Assembly (NCBI GenBank): GCA_029056055.1
Contig: JAIDCC010000055.1
Location: forward strand, 1-33,195
From: Duncaniella sp.
GTDB taxonomy: Bacteria > Bacteroidota > Bacteroidia > Bacteroidales > Muribaculaceae
Length of the DNA: 33,195 nucleotides
Direction of reading: 5' to 3'
Shown piece by piece: positions 9,449 through 22,535 of this stretch. How positions within the stretch are numbered: position 1 is the stretch's first letter; the number at the start of each line of letters is the position of its first letter. The notes under the pieces were generated by a model. The model saw only the letters and a program-made list of their open reading frames with translations. It ran no database searches and was not told the origin of the DNA. Position numbers and translations under genes: made by a program.

Positions 9449-9520
9449 GCCCCTGTAGTTTAATGGATAAAATAGAAGATTCCGGTTCTTCAGTTTAGGG
9501 TTCGATTCCCTACGGGGGTA
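9449..9520 (+). tRNA. tRNA-Arg, anticodon CCG
   Basis: A 72-nt cloverleaf can be drawn. The acceptor stem is GCCCCTG (9449-9455) with CGGGGGT (9513-9519, two G-T pairs), with discriminator A at 9520. The anticodon arm is GAAGA/TCTTC (9475-9479, 9487-9491) around loop TTCCGGT, anticodon CCG at 9482-9484. The T arm is TAGGG-TTCGATT-CCCTA. The 3' CCA is not encoded. It reads CGG arginine codons. Confidence 0.93.
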
Positions 9521-9734
9521 CTGCAAACGCTTTGAAAACGATTGTTTTTCAGAGCGTTTACTTTTAACGTAACGCACAAATAACGCACGTTTCGGCATTC
9601 GTCGGGGTGTGAAAAGTAGCATCGTCGTCCCCCGTCAGGCTGCCTCGCTCGCGAGATGCGGTGGCCGTGTCCCCCGCAGTGGAGAGCAGGCTCCGGCTCT
9701 CCGCCGACGTCACGAATAAAAAATGTGTTGATTT

Positions 9735-9766
9735 TTTGGTGAATTGTTTTACTTTTAGTAATTTTG
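9735..9766 (+). promoter_or_regulatory. Bacteroidetes-type promoter, probably for rho
   Basis: TTTG (9735-9738) and TAATTTTG (9759-9766) are exactly 20 nt apart. The only downstream gene on this strand is rho, which begins 458 nt later, so the promoter implies an unusually long 5' leader. Confidence 0.7.
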
Positions 9767-9884
9767 CAATGAAAATCAAGGTTTGCCCGGCCGCGGGATG
9801 AAGTGTCAGGCCATGACCCGAACAATCCGGTCGGCAAATTTGTTAACACCCGGGAGGCTCTATTCTGCAGATGCCTCTTGACGC

Positions 9885-10000
9885 ACCCCTCCGAGCTTCC
9901 GGCTCATTCCTCGCGTTAATTCCCCCATTTTCTCCATCCATCCGGTTTACTCTCTCCCCCCAATCTTTCCCCCCTCGTCTGCCGTCTCTTCCGCTCCGCC
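9885..10000 (+). promoter_or_regulatory. C-rich, G-poor leader segment: candidate rut site
   Basis: The stretch is dominated by C and T, with runs of five or six C and very few G (for example 9931-10000). Such unstructured C-rich RNA is what Rho loads on. Its position in the transcribed leader of rho suggests autogenous attenuation, which is known for rho in E. coli; here it is inference from composition and place. Confidence 0.45.
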
Positions 10001-10094
10001 GCGTTATGGAAATAAAAAATGACGGCTTCGAGACCATCCGCACCGCAACGCCCCTCTCTGCCATCCCCCACAACGGCATCGACGCTCAAGGTCT

Positions 10095-10150
10095 TGTCCC
10101 GGTGTCCCACGAGACGCCTCCGGCATGGGACAGCCCCGTGACTTGGGACA
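10095..10150 (-). repeat. Family A palindromic repeat, copy 5
   Basis: TGTCCCGGTGTCCCA, a GACGCCTCCGGC centre and TGGGACA, with a further TTGGGACA. It lies within the presumed rho leader, about 75 nt before the start codon. Confidence 0.8.
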
Positions 10151-10224
10151 CCTCGGCCTACGATGCGGCAAAAAAACTTCTTTTAATAAGCAATTTCGAT
10201 ATTCCCCCCAGGTAAACAAGATAT

Positions 10225-12405
<2,181 letters not shown>

Positions 12406-12415
12406 TTTCGGCCTT

Positions 12416-12472
12416 TGTCCCGGTGTCCCATGTCCCGGTGAACGCTATCGGCTTGGGACAGCCCCGGGACAA
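12416..12472 (-). repeat. Family A palindromic repeat, copy 6
   Basis: TGTCCCGGTGTCCCATGTCCC, then AACGCTATCGGCT and TGGGACA, with a trailing CGGGACA. It begins 11 nt past the rho stop codon. Confidence 0.8.
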
Positions 12473-12486
12473 CGCTGACCCTGTAT

Positions 12487-12573
12487 GGGCGCCGCGCCGA
12501 CCCCGCGATTTCGAAATTCGCCGGCTTTCAGGTCGATCAGTCGTTCCGCGTCTCTGCGGACGGAACTGAGGCG
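12487..12573. repeat. Degenerate family C element
   Basis: GGGCGCCGCGCC, then CGACCCCGCGATTTCGAAATT and, near the right end, CGTCTCTGCGGACG. These blocks occur in the same order in the elements at 32851-32918 and 33126-33195. The last block forms a hairpin (GTTCCG/CGGAAC) here. Confidence 0.5.
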
Positions 12574-12591
12574 TGTCCCTACCCCTCGTAA

Positions 12592-12641
12592 GTGTCCCGG
12601 TGTCCCAAGACACGCCCCCGGCTTGGGACAGGCTGGGACAA
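12592..12641 (-). repeat. Family A palindromic repeat, copy 7
   Basis: GTGTCCCGGTGTCCCA, then AGACACGCCCCCGGCT, TGGGACA and CTGGGACA. It ends about 19 nt before the ABC-F start codon, so the hairpin would lie just upstream of that gene's ribosome binding region. Confidence 0.8.
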
Positions 12642-12659
12642 ACCTATTGAACACAATCT

Positions 12660-15358
<2,699 letters not shown>

Positions 15359-15428
15359 AGGTAAATGATTTTAAAATGTAAGTAAATTTTGATATTCATG
15401 TAGTCGCTGTTTCTCTCCGACCACGATG

Positions 15429-15436
15429 CAAAATTA
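15429..15436 (-). promoter_or_regulatory. -7 box for the minus-strand hypothetical gene
   Basis: TAATTTTG on the minus strand matches TAnnTTTG, 70 nt before the ATG. No clear TTG at the -33 position. Confidence 0.5.
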
Positions 15437-15521
15437 CCACCGTTCCGACCCCTCTATAGTGCGATTATGACAAAACCCGCAAAAAATTTTTTAAGTAACC
15501 TCCAAAGTGTCCCCCGCCGCG

Positions 15522-15597
15522 CCCTTACGCCTCTATGTACGCCCCGTCCACAGTGTATGCCTCGGCCACAATGTACGGCACGTTTCCCGCGCACCGC
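15522..15597 (-). repeat. Family B repeat, degenerate copy with internal insertion
   Basis: CCCTTACGCCTCTATGTAC at the left and ATGTACGGCACGTTTC then GCACCGC at the right match the family B ends on the minus strand. About 30 nt separates them, with ATGTAC present on both sides. A GTGTCCCCC remnant of family A lies immediately to the left. Confidence 0.6.
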
Positions 15598-15646
15598 GAC
15601 ACAATCATTTATCACACAAAGTTGTCCGGAAATTCCCCCTTCCCCA

Positions 15647-15679
15647 TTGAACCTATTCCAATTTCATTTCGTATCTTTG
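15647..15679 (+). promoter_or_regulatory. Promoter very close to the dus start codon
   Basis: TATCTTTG (15672-15679) matches TAnnTTTG; a TTG (15647-15649) lies 22 nt upstream. The ATG starts only 5 nt after the -7 box, at about the expected transcription start, so the mRNA may be leaderless or nearly so. Confidence 0.6.
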
Positions 15680-15683
15680 CACC

Positions 15684-16577
15684 ATGAAAACCGAATTCAA
15701 ACTGATGGCAGCGCCCATGCAGGGACTCACCGAACCCGAATGGCGACGCGCCCACTCCCGAGTGTGCGGCCCCTCCGCGATAGAATACTTCACCCCCTTC
15801 ATACGCATCGAAAGGGGAGAGGTACGCGCACGCGATATGCGCGACTTCACTTCGCCTCTCAACGAAGGTTTGAGCGTCACGCCGCAAGTGATTTTTCGCG
15901 ATGCCGAAGAGTGGAAGCTGCTTGTCGACGCACTACGCCGCGAGGGAGCCACGCGCATCGACATGAATATGGGTTGTCCCTTCGTTCCGCAGGTGCGCCG
16001 CGGACGTGGTGCCGGTTTTCTCGCCTCGCCCGACCAACTCGCCGTTATTGCACGCCTGATGACCCACATGCCCGACGTGGAATTTTCCGTAAAGATGCGC
16101 CTCGGCATCAACGACCCCTCCGAAGCACTCGCATTGGCCGACACACTCAACGCCATGCCCCTGCGTCTCATCACCATACATCCCCGCACAGCTTCGCAAC
16201 AATACCGCGGCCAACTGCATCTCGAAGCCCTCGCCCGTCTACGCCAACGCCTGACGCACCCGTTGATTTTCAACGGCGACATCACTACGCCTCGCCAGAT
16301 TGACGCCCTCGCCGCCGACGGATGGCACGGAGTGATGGCCGGACGCGGACTCTTGACTCGCCCGACCCTCTTCCGCGAATGGCTAGAAACCACCGAACTC
16401 TCCGACTCCCTCCTCTCCGATGCATACCTCGAAACATTGCGCCAAACCGAAATCCACTACGCCCAACGCCTCTGTGGTCTCCGCCAACTCCGCGACAAAA
16501 TGAAACCCTTCTGGGAATACGCCCCCGCCACCCTCGATAAAAAACTCGTCAAACGCCACCTCAAAGGCCTCCAATAA
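15684..16577 (+). CDS. tRNA-dihydrouridine synthase family protein
   Basis: FMN-dependent reductase of uridines in the tRNA D-loop, using NADPH. The 297 residues open with LMAAPMQGLTEPEWRR, the Dus flavin-binding start. RIDMNMGCPFVPQVRRGRGAGFLASP near residue 92-118 contains the expected catalytic cysteine (Cys98 in GCP). VKMRLGI near 136 and LITIHPRTASQQYRGQ near 163 hold FMN and phosphate-contact residues, and NGDI with VMAGRGLLTRPTLF near 197-232 completes the barrel. The C-terminal helical domain is short. In most Dus proteins GCPxxKV follows the cysteine; here the lysine position is not conserved. It cannot be assigned to DusA, B or C by eye. Possibly leaderless. Confidence 0.92.
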   Translation: MKTEFKLMAAPMQGLTEPEWRRAHSRVCGPSAIEYFTPFIRIERGEVRARDMRDFTSPLNEGLSVTPQVIFRDAEEWKLLVDALRREGATRIDMNMGCPFVPQVRRGRGAGFLASPDQLAVIARLMTHMPDVEFSVKMRLGINDPSEALALADTLNAMPLRLITIHPRTASQQYRGQLHLEALARLRQRLTHPLIFNGDITTPRQIDALAADGWHGVMAGRGLLTRPTLFREWLETTELSDSLLSDAYLETLRQTEIHYAQRLCGLRQLRDKMKPFWEYAPATLDKKLVKRHLKGLQ

Positions 16578-16610
16578 CCGCCACGCCCTTCTCCTCCCAC
16601 TGAAATCATC

Positions 16611-16657
16611 TGTCCCATCTGTCCCACCGTCCCACGCACGCCTTCGGCTTGGGACAG
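16611..16657 (-). repeat. Family A palindromic repeat, copy 8
   Basis: TGTCCCATCTGTCCCACCGTCCCA, then CGCACGCCTTCGGCT and TGGGACA. It starts 33 nt past the dus stop codon. Confidence 0.85.
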
Positions 16658-16745
16658 GTGGGGAATTTGAATGGGGTGCTGAATTGGGTGTGGGGAGCGA
16701 AAAATTAGTCTGTTTTGATATTTTTAAAAGAAAATTGCCAATAAA

Positions 16746-16777
16746 TTTGGCAGAAGCGTGGAAAAATGCTACTTTTG
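16746..16777 (+). promoter_or_regulatory. Bacteroidetes-type promoter of gltB
   Basis: TTTG (16746-16749) and TACTTTTG (16770-16777) are exactly 20 nt apart. A small inverted repeat GCCAA/TTGGC overlaps the -33 box and could be an operator, though it is only 5 bp. Leader about 30 nt. Confidence 0.75.
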
Positions 16778-16814
16778 TCGCATAATTTAAGAAGATTAAC
16801 GATTTTCATAGCTT

Positions 16815-19800
16815 ATGAAGAAACCTCAAGGTCTGTATGACCCCCGGTATGAGCATGACGCATGCGGCGTGGGACTTCTGGTCAATATCCGCGGGCGCAA
16901 GAGTCACAAACTCGTAGAGAAGGCGCTGCAAGTGCTTGAACACATGGTGCATCGCGGTGCGGAAGGAGCCGACCCTCTGACCGGCGACGGTGCGGGCGTC
17001 ATGGTAGAGATACCCCACGAATTCATCTTGTTGCAGGGTGTGCCCGTGCCCGAGAAGGGACGCTATGGCACCGGCATCGTCTTCATGCCCCGGTCGGAAC
17101 AGTCGCGCGAGGAGATTTTCGATATCATCGAACGCGAGGCTATGGAAGACGGAATGACCCTCATGGCCGTGCGCGACGTGCCTACGAACAATTCGCAGCT
17201 CGGCCCTGTGGCGCGCGGCGCCGAACCTGAGGTGAAACAAATCTTCGTGAGCGACGAGGAGAGCGACCGCCCCATGGAGCTGCGCCTCTACCTGTTGCGC
17301 AAGCGTGTGGAGAAGAAAGTGGCCGACTCAGACATCGAGGGCAAGGAGGATTTCTATATCTGCTCGCTCTCGTCGAAGACGATGGTCTACAAAGGGATGC
17401 TGTCGAGCCTGCAACTCCGCTACTATTATCCCGACCTGATGAACCCGCGTTTCACTACTGCCATGGCTCTGGTGCATTCGCGCTTCTCGACCAACACTTT
17501 CCCCGCCTGGAGTCTGGCACAACCGTTCCGCATGGTGGGACACAACGGCGAAATCAACACCATCCAGGGCAACCGACTCTGGATGAAAGCCCGCGAGAGC
17601 GGACTGGCTCCGGTAGCCTTCGGCGGTCAGGACATGACACCGATAATCCAGCCCGGCATGAGCGACTCGGCCTCGCTCGACAACGTGCTCGAATACTTCG
17701 TGATGGCAGGCATGTCGCTGCCCCACGCGCTGGCCATGCTCGTGCCTGAATCGTTTAACGACCGCAACCCCATCTCGCCTGCCCTCAAGGCGTTCTACGA
17801 ATACCACTCCATCCTGATGGAAGCGTGGGACGGCCCCGCGACACTGCTCTTCTGCGACGGCCGCTATGCCGGCGGAATGCTCGACCGCAACGGTCTGCGC
17901 CCCGCACGCTACCTCATCACCGACAACGACACCATAGTAATAGCCTCCGAAACGGGTGTGCTCGCCTTCGACCCTGCTGAAATCGTCGAGAAAGGGCGTC
18001 TGCATCCGGGCAAGATGATGCTCGTCGACATGCAGGAGGGGCGGATACTCCATGACGAGGAAATCAAGAACTCGCTTGCCGACCGCGCCCCCTACCGCGA
18101 CTGGCTGGCACGCAACCGTGTGAAACTCGACACCATCACCTCGGGCCGAAAAGTGGCCTCGGCTGTTGACGACTTCGAGCGCCGCCTCCACACATTTATG
18201 TATGACGCCGAGGAAATCGAGAAAATCCTCACCCCGATGACGACGCAGAGCATCGAGCCCACCCACTCGATGGGCGACGACACCCCCCTCGCAGCATTCT
18301 CGCGCCGCCGTCAACCCATCTACAACTACTTCCGCCAACACTTCGCGCAGGTGACGAACCCCCCAATCGACCCGCTGCGCGAGGAACTCGTGATGAGCCT
18401 CGACAGCTACATCGGTGCCGTCGGCAAGCAACTGCTCGACTTCTCGCCCGACCTCTGCAAGATGGTGCTTCTGAAACGCCCCATCATCTCAAACCGCGAG
18501 CTCGACCTTCTGTGTCATCTGCGATACAAGGGCTTCAACGCCCGCAGGCTCGACATGACATTCCCCGTCGAAGAGGGTGCTGAAGGTCTCGAAAAAGCTA
18601 TCCGTCGTCTGTGTGAGGAGGCCGAGAAGGCCGTCGACGACGATTGCAGCTACATCGTGCTGACCGACCGCGGCACCGACGCGGACCGTGCCCCGATACC
18701 CTCGCTTCTGGCCACGTCGGCTGTGCACCACCACCTCATCGAAGCCCGCAAGCGCACCCGCACCGCCCTCGTGGTCGAGACAGGCGATGCCCGCGAGGTG
18801 ATGCACTTCGCCCTGCTCGTGGGTTACGGCGCCTCGGCCATCAATCCCTACATGGCATTCGCTGTCATTGACCGCATGGTGGCCGAAAAGAAAATCCAAC
18901 TCGACTTCGCCACCGCCCAGCGCCACTTCATCGAAGCCGTCGACAAAGGTCTGCTCAAAGTGATGTCGAAGATGGGCATCTCCACTCTGACCTCCTACAA
19001 AGGTGCGCAGCTCTTCGAAGCCATCGGCCTGGGTCGCGACATATGCAGCCGATATTTCGGAGCCACCACATCGAAAATCAGCGGTTTGGGCATCGAAGCG
19101 ATAACCGAAGACATAATCGACGCCCACCGCGAGGCCTGGGCGGCTGAGTTTGACACCGAGGCCCCACTCACATTCAACGGCCGCTACATCTTCCGCAAGG
19201 ATGGCGAAGTGCACGCCTGGAACCCCGAAGCGGTCAAGGCGTTGCGCAAAGCCACACGTCTCGATTCCTACAAGCAATTCCTCGAATTCTCGGAAATCGT
19301 CGACTCGGGACATGAACCGATATTCATCCGCGACTACCTCGAAGTAGGAGGTCTCGGCGAGGGCATCCACATCGACGAAGTGGAGAGCGAGGAGGCCATC
19401 CTGCGCCGATTCGTGACGGGTGCAATCTCGTTCGGAGCCATATCGAAAGAGGCCCACGAAGCCATAGCCGCCGCGATGAACTCGATAGGAGCGAAATCAA
19501 ACACCGGCGAGGGAGGCGAAGACTCCGAACGCTTCACGCCTCGTGAGGACGGCACCTCGGTGCGTTCAGCCATCAAGCAAGTGGCCTCGGGACGCTTCGG
19601 CGTGACAACCAACTACCTCGTCAACGCCGACGAAATCCAAATCAAAGTGGCTCAGGGCGCCAAGCCCGGCGAGGGCGGTCAGTTGCCCGGCTTCAAGGTT
19701 GATGAAATCATAGCCCGCACCCGCCACTCCATCCCCGGCATCACGCTCATCTCGCCGCCTCCCCACCACGACATCTACTCGATTGAAGACCTCGCCCAGC

Positions 19801-21269
19801 TCATCTTCGACCTCAAGAACGTCAACCCCGCCGCCAAGGTGTCGGTGAAACTCGTTTCGGAAAGCGGAGTGGGCACCATCGCGGCAGGCGTGGCCAAGGC
19901 CAAAGCCGACCTCATAGCCATTTCGGGCAGCGACGGTGGCACGGGTGCATCGCCCGCCTCGTCGATACGCTACGCCGGCACACCGGTGGAACTCGGACTG
20001 GCCGAAACCCAGCAGACCCTCGTCATCAACAACCTGCGCCGTCAGGTACGTCTCCAGGCCGACGGTCAGCTCAAGACAGCCCGCGACGTAATGGTGATGG
20101 CCATGCTCGGAGCCGAGGAGTTCGGTTTTTCAACGGCGGCAATGATTGTGCTCGGTTGCATCATGGACCGCAAATGCCACACCAACACTTGCCCCGTCGG
20201 AATAGCCACGCAAAACCCCGCGCTGCGTGCCAAGTATGACGGAGCGTCGGAATACCTCGTCAGATACTTCCGCTTCATGGCGCGCCGCATCCGCGAGATG
20301 ATGGCCGAACGCGGCATACGCTCGCTCGACGAAATCATCGGCCGCGCCGACCTGCTCCACGTGCGCACCGACCTGCTCCCGAAGGGTGTCGACCTCAGCG
20401 GACTCCTCCACATTCCCGCCGAGGCCGAGACCAACCCTATTGTGTGTGTGGCCGAACAGAAACATGAAATCGACGGTGTGCTCGACCGTCAGATGATAGC
20501 CCGCGCCTACCCGGCCATCGAAAACGGAATGCACGTTGAGATGGAATTTCCCATCACCAACACCGACCGTTCGACAGGCGCTATGCTCTCGGGAGTCGTC
20601 GCGACCAAGTATGGCGACGCCGGTCTTCCCGCCCCCGACCTCATCAAAGCCACCTTCCGCGGCTCGGCCGGACAGAGTTTCGGAGCATTCCTCGTCAACG
20701 GCATCACGTTCCGCCTCGAAGGTGACGCCAACGACTACGTGGGCAAAGCTCTTTCGGGAGGGCGCATCGTTATCGTGCCTCCTGCCGGCAGCCGTTTCGC
20801 CCCCGAGGACAACATCATTGCCGGAAACACGCTGCTCTACGGTGCCACATCGGGCGAAGTGTTTATCAACGGACGCGTCGGCGAACGTTTCTGCGTGCGC
20901 AACTCGGGAGCCACGGCCATCGTTGAAGGAGTGGGCGACCATTGCTGCGAATACATGACGGGAGGGCGCACCGTGGTGCTCGGCACGACAGGGCGCAACT
21001 TTGCCGCCGGCATGAGTGGCGGTGTGGCCTACGTCTACGACCCCGACCGCACGTTCGACTTCTTCTGCAACATGGAAATGGTGGAACTCTCGCTCGTCGA
21101 CGACCCCGACGATGCACGCGAACTCCACCGTCTCGTCACCGCCCACTACCGCCACACACGTTCACCCCTGGCGGCGCGTCTGCTCGACGACTGGGACAAC
21201 GCCCTCGGCCACTTCATCCAAGTGATACCCATCGAATATAAGAAAGTCTATAAACAATCTCGCAAGTAG
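16815..21269 (+). CDS. gltB: Glutamate synthase large subunit
   Basis: Makes glutamate from 2-oxoglutarate and glutamine-derived ammonia. At 1484 residues it has full family length. The class II glutamine amidotransferase domain starts at EHDACGVGLL with the catalytic cysteine at residue 17; in homologs the leader before it is removed. The amidotransferase region runs to about 400, with HSRFSTNTFPAW and HNGEINT near 220-250. The FMN-binding synthase domain (about 790-1160) has ISPPPHHDIYSIEDLAQLI, SGSDGGTGASP and, near 1115-1127, the cysteines of the 3Fe-4S cluster in GCIMDRKCHTNTCPVG. The C-terminal right-handed beta-helix with GxGxG-type repeats (about 1240-1440) is intact. The NAD(P)H-oxidising small subunit gene gltD is not adjacent. 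Confidence 0.98.
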   Translation: MKKPQGLYDPRYEHDACGVGLLVNIRGRKSHKLVEKALQVLEHMVHRGAEGADPLTGDGAGVMVEIPHEFILLQGVPVPEKGRYGTGIVFMPRSEQSREEIFDIIEREAMEDGMTLMAVRDVPTNNSQLGPVARGAEPEVKQIFVSDEESDRPMELRLYLLRKRVEKKVADSDIEGKEDFYICSLSSKTMVYKGMLSSLQLRYYYPDLMNPRFTTAMALVHSRFSTNTFPAWSLAQPFRMVGHNGEINTIQGNRLWMKARESGLAPVAFGGQDMTPIIQPGMSDSASLDNVLEYFVMAGMSLPHALAMLVPESFNDRNPISPALKAFYEYHSILMEAWDGPATLLFCDGRYAGGMLDRNGLRPARYLITDNDTIVIASETGVLAFDPAEIVEKGRLHPGKMMLVDMQEGRILHDEEIKNSLADRAPYRDWLARNRVKLDTITSGRKVASAVDDFERRLHTFMYDAEEIEKILTPMTTQSIEPTHSMGDDTPLAAFSRRRQPIYNYFRQHFAQVTNPPIDPLREELVMSLDSYIGAVGKQLLDFSPDLCKMVLLKRPIISNRELDLLCHLRYKGFNARRLDMTFPVEEGAEGLEKAIRRLCEEAEKAVDDDCSYIVLTDRGTDADRAPIPSLLATSAVHHHLIEARKRTRTALVVETGDAREVMHFALLVGYGASAINPYMAFAVIDRMVAEKKIQLDFATAQRHFIEAVDKGLLKVMSKMGISTLTSYKGAQLFEAIGLGRDICSRYFGATTSKISGLGIEAITEDIIDAHREAWAAEFDTEAPLTFNGRYIFRKDGEVHAWNPEAVKALRKATRLDSYKQFLEFSEIVDSGHEPIFIRDYLEVGGLGEGIHIDEVESEEAILRRFVTGAISFGAISKEAHEAIAAAMNSIGAKSNTGEGGEDSERFTPREDGTSVRSAIKQVASGRFGVTTNYLVNADEIQIKVAQGAKPGEGGQLPGFKVDEIIARTRHSIPGITLISPPPHHDIYSIEDLAQLIFDLKNVNPAAKVSVKLVSESGVGTIAAGVAKAKADLIAISGSDGGTGASPASSIRYAGTPVELGLAETQQTLVINNLRRQVRLQADGQLKTARDVMVMAMLGAEEFGFSTAAMIVLGCIMDRKCHTNTCPVGIATQNPALRAKYDGASEYLVRYFRFMARRIREMMAERGIRSLDEIIGRADLLHVRTDLLPKGVDLSGLLHIPAEAETNPIVCVAEQKHEIDGVLDRQMIARAYPAIENGMHVEMEFPITNTDRSTGAMLSGVVATKYGDAGLPAPDLIKATFRGSAGQSFGAFLVNGITFRLEGDANDYVGKALSGGRIVIVPPAGSRFAPEDNIIAGNTLLYGATSGEVFINGRVGERFCVRNSGATAIVEGVGDHCCEYMTGGRTVVLGTTGRNFAAGMSGGVAYVYDPDRTFDFFCNMEMVELSLVDDPDDARELHRLVTAHYRHTRSPLAARLLDDWDNALGHFIQVIPIEYKKVYKQSRK

Positions 21270-21322
21270 AGGCGTTATAGAATAGTATCAACACGGATTC
21301 AATTATAATTATTTCTACGATT

Positions 21323-21895
21323 ATGAAAAAGATTCTTCTTTCGGTGGCCGTACTTGCTGCCGTAGCACTCGCCTCGTGCAGCTCGGCTACACAGAAGGCC
21401 GAAGACAAAGGGGCCGACCTCAAGGCCAAAATCGAGAATTGCACCGATCCCGACTCGCTCAAAATATATGTGCAGCAGGCTCAGGACTATGCCGAACAGC
21501 TCGTCAAGGAAGGCAAAGACCAGGCTGCCGCCGACTATCTCAACGAAGTGGCACCCATCCTCGAAGCCAAGGACGCTAAGAATGCAGGTCTGCTCGACAA
21601 GCTCAAACAGGAAGCCGACTCGGCCTATGCCAAGGGTGAGGCCGCTGTCGATTCGGTCAAGGCCGGAGTGAGCGACGCTGTGGAGAATGCCGGCGACAAA
21701 GCTTCTGCCGTAGTGGCTGGTGCGAAAGACGAAGCCTCGAAAGCCGCAGGTAAGGCTGAAGATGCCGTCAAGAATGCCGCCGACAAGACTTCCGACGCCG
21801 CAAAAGCCGTAGCAGGCAAGACCGAAGACGCTGCCAAATCGGCCGCAGACAAAGCCAAGGAAGCCGAGAAGGCCGTCAAGGGCGTTTTCAAATAA
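21323..21895 (+). CDS. Lipoprotein with LEA-like amphipathic repeats
   Basis: A 190-residue predicted lipoprotein. MKKILLSVAVLAAVALASC ends in a lipobox (LASC) with the lipidated Cys at 19. Residues 20-95 are charged and helical (ENCTDPDSLKIYVQQAQDYAEQLVKEGKDQAAADYLNEV). From about 105 to the end the sequence is a long Ala/Lys/Asp/Glu repeat with an approximate 11-residue period (AGDKASAVVAGAKDEASKAAGKAEDAVKNAADKTSDAAKAV), resembling group 3 LEA or apolipoprotein-like amphipathic helices. It follows gltB by 53 nt, with no TAnnTTTG box between them, so it may share that transcript. Function unknown; periplasmic stress protection is a guess from composition. Confidence 0.85.
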   Translation: MKKILLSVAVLAAVALASCSSATQKAEDKGADLKAKIENCTDPDSLKIYVQQAQDYAEQLVKEGKDQAAADYLNEVAPILEAKDAKNAGLLDKLKQEADSAYAKGEAAVDSVKAGVSDAVENAGDKASAVVAGAKDEASKAAGKAEDAVKNAADKTSDAAKAVAGKTEDAAKSAADKAKEAEKAVKGVFK

Positions 21896-21928
21896 TCACC
21901 GCTCTATCATAACGTAACCATAACATTT

Positions 21929-21969
21929 CCCCGTGCCTCTCGCCCCGACAAAGGGCGGGCGGTGCGGGG
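21929..21969 (+). terminator. GC-rich hairpin between lipoprotein and nitroreductase genes
   Basis: CCCCG (21929-21933) and CGCCC (21941-21945) pair with GGGCG (21953-21957) and CGGGG (21965-21969), with CC/GG between. The hairpin is nearly symmetric over 41 nt, with no T tract after it. It could stop transcription, stabilise the upstream 3' end, or occlude the start 27 nt downstream. Confidence 0.4.
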
Positions 21970-21995
21970 AAAGTCATATCCGAATAAAAAGACGT

Positions 21996-22523
21996 ATGAA
22001 CAATCCCGTAATCGACGCAATCCTCAGCCGGAGGAGTGTCAGAAAGTACACGGCTCAAAAGCCCTCAGAAAAGGATGTCGAGACTCTACTCCACGCTGCC
22101 ATGAGCGCGCCCTCCGGTGTCAACCGCCAGCCGTGGGAGTTTGTGATTGTCGACGACCCTCAACTACTTGCGTCGCTTGCCGAGGCTCTGCCTTATGCCA
22201 AGATGACGGCCGAGGCTCCGGTGGCCATACTCGCCTGCGGAAACAAAGAAAGATTTCTCGACGGAGTAGACTCAACATTGTGGGTGGAAGACCTTGCGGC
22301 GGCAAGCGAAAACCTTCAGTTGGCCGCACACGCCCTCGGGTTGGGGAGTGTATGGACCGCCGTCTATCCCCACTCCGACCGTATGGAAGCGGTAGCGCGA
22401 CTCCTGCATCTGCCCGACACTTTCGTGCCTTACAGTCTTATGCCCGTAGGCTATCCTGCCGATTCGCATGAGCCTGTAGAGAAATGGCACCCTGACCGTG
22501 TGCATCGCAACGCCTTCAGGTAA
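21996..22523 (+). CDS. Nitroreductase family protein
   Basis: FMN-dependent oxidoreductase, 175 residues. The start at 21996 gives MNNPVIDAILSRRSVRKYTAQKPSEKDVETLLHAAMSAPSGVNRQPWEFVIV; the frame is open further upstream but reads through the hairpin. RRSVRKY (residues 12-18) binds the FMN phosphate and SAPSGVNRQPWEF near 37-49 the isoalloxazine side. LWVEDLAAASENLQLAAHALGLGSVWTAVYP near 93 is the conserved dimer-interface helix. PVGYPADSHEPVEKW near 152 is the usual C-terminal block. The substrate is unknown. The gene is followed by a family A repeat. Confidence 0.9.
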   Translation: MNNPVIDAILSRRSVRKYTAQKPSEKDVETLLHAAMSAPSGVNRQPWEFVIVDDPQLLASLAEALPYAKMTAEAPVAILACGNKERFLDGVDSTLWVEDLAAASENLQLAAHALGLGSVWTAVYPHSDRMEAVARLLHLPDTFVPYSLMPVGYPADSHEPVEKWHPDRVHRNAFR

Positions 22524-22535
22524 TACGTCCGCGGA

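Larger units (their letters stand above)
9521..10224 (+). other. Intergenic region: tRNA 3' flank and long rho leader
   Basis: No supported gene. After the tRNA comes non-coding DNA with TAACGTAACGCAC and a nearby repeated AACGCAC word, then a hairpin GGAGAGC/GCTCTCC (9681-9702). A strong promoter lies at 9735-9766. About 450 nt of rho leader follow, including a C-rich, G-poor stretch (about 9885-10000) and family A copy 5 (10095-10150). An open frame across 9871-10215 runs through the pyrimidine tract and the repeat and is not protein-like. Confidence 0.6.
15359..15683. other. Divergent intergenic region upstream of the dus gene
   Basis: Holds the minus-strand promoter of the hypothetical gene (15429-15436), a degenerate family B repeat (15522-15597) and the plus-strand promoter of the dus gene (15647-15679). 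Nothing else is seen. Confidence 0.6.

Noticed and set aside
9449-9600. tRNA-Arg 3' end as an integration site with an integrase remnant
   Set aside because: No repeat of the tRNA 3' end was found downstream, and the minus-strand frames there do not resemble an integrase.
9769-9801. Short upstream frame MKIKVCPAAG in the rho leader
   Set aside because: Its ATG lies only 3 nt after the -7 box, probably before the transcription start, so it is unlikely to be translated.
9871-10215. Plus-strand 114-residue open frame before rho
   Set aside because: It runs through the pyrimidine tract and a family A repeat, so composition explains it; no family resemblance.
15467-16303. Plus-strand 278-residue frame overlapping the dus gene
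   Set aside because: Arg/His/Pro-rich shadow of the dus frame and the upstream repeat.
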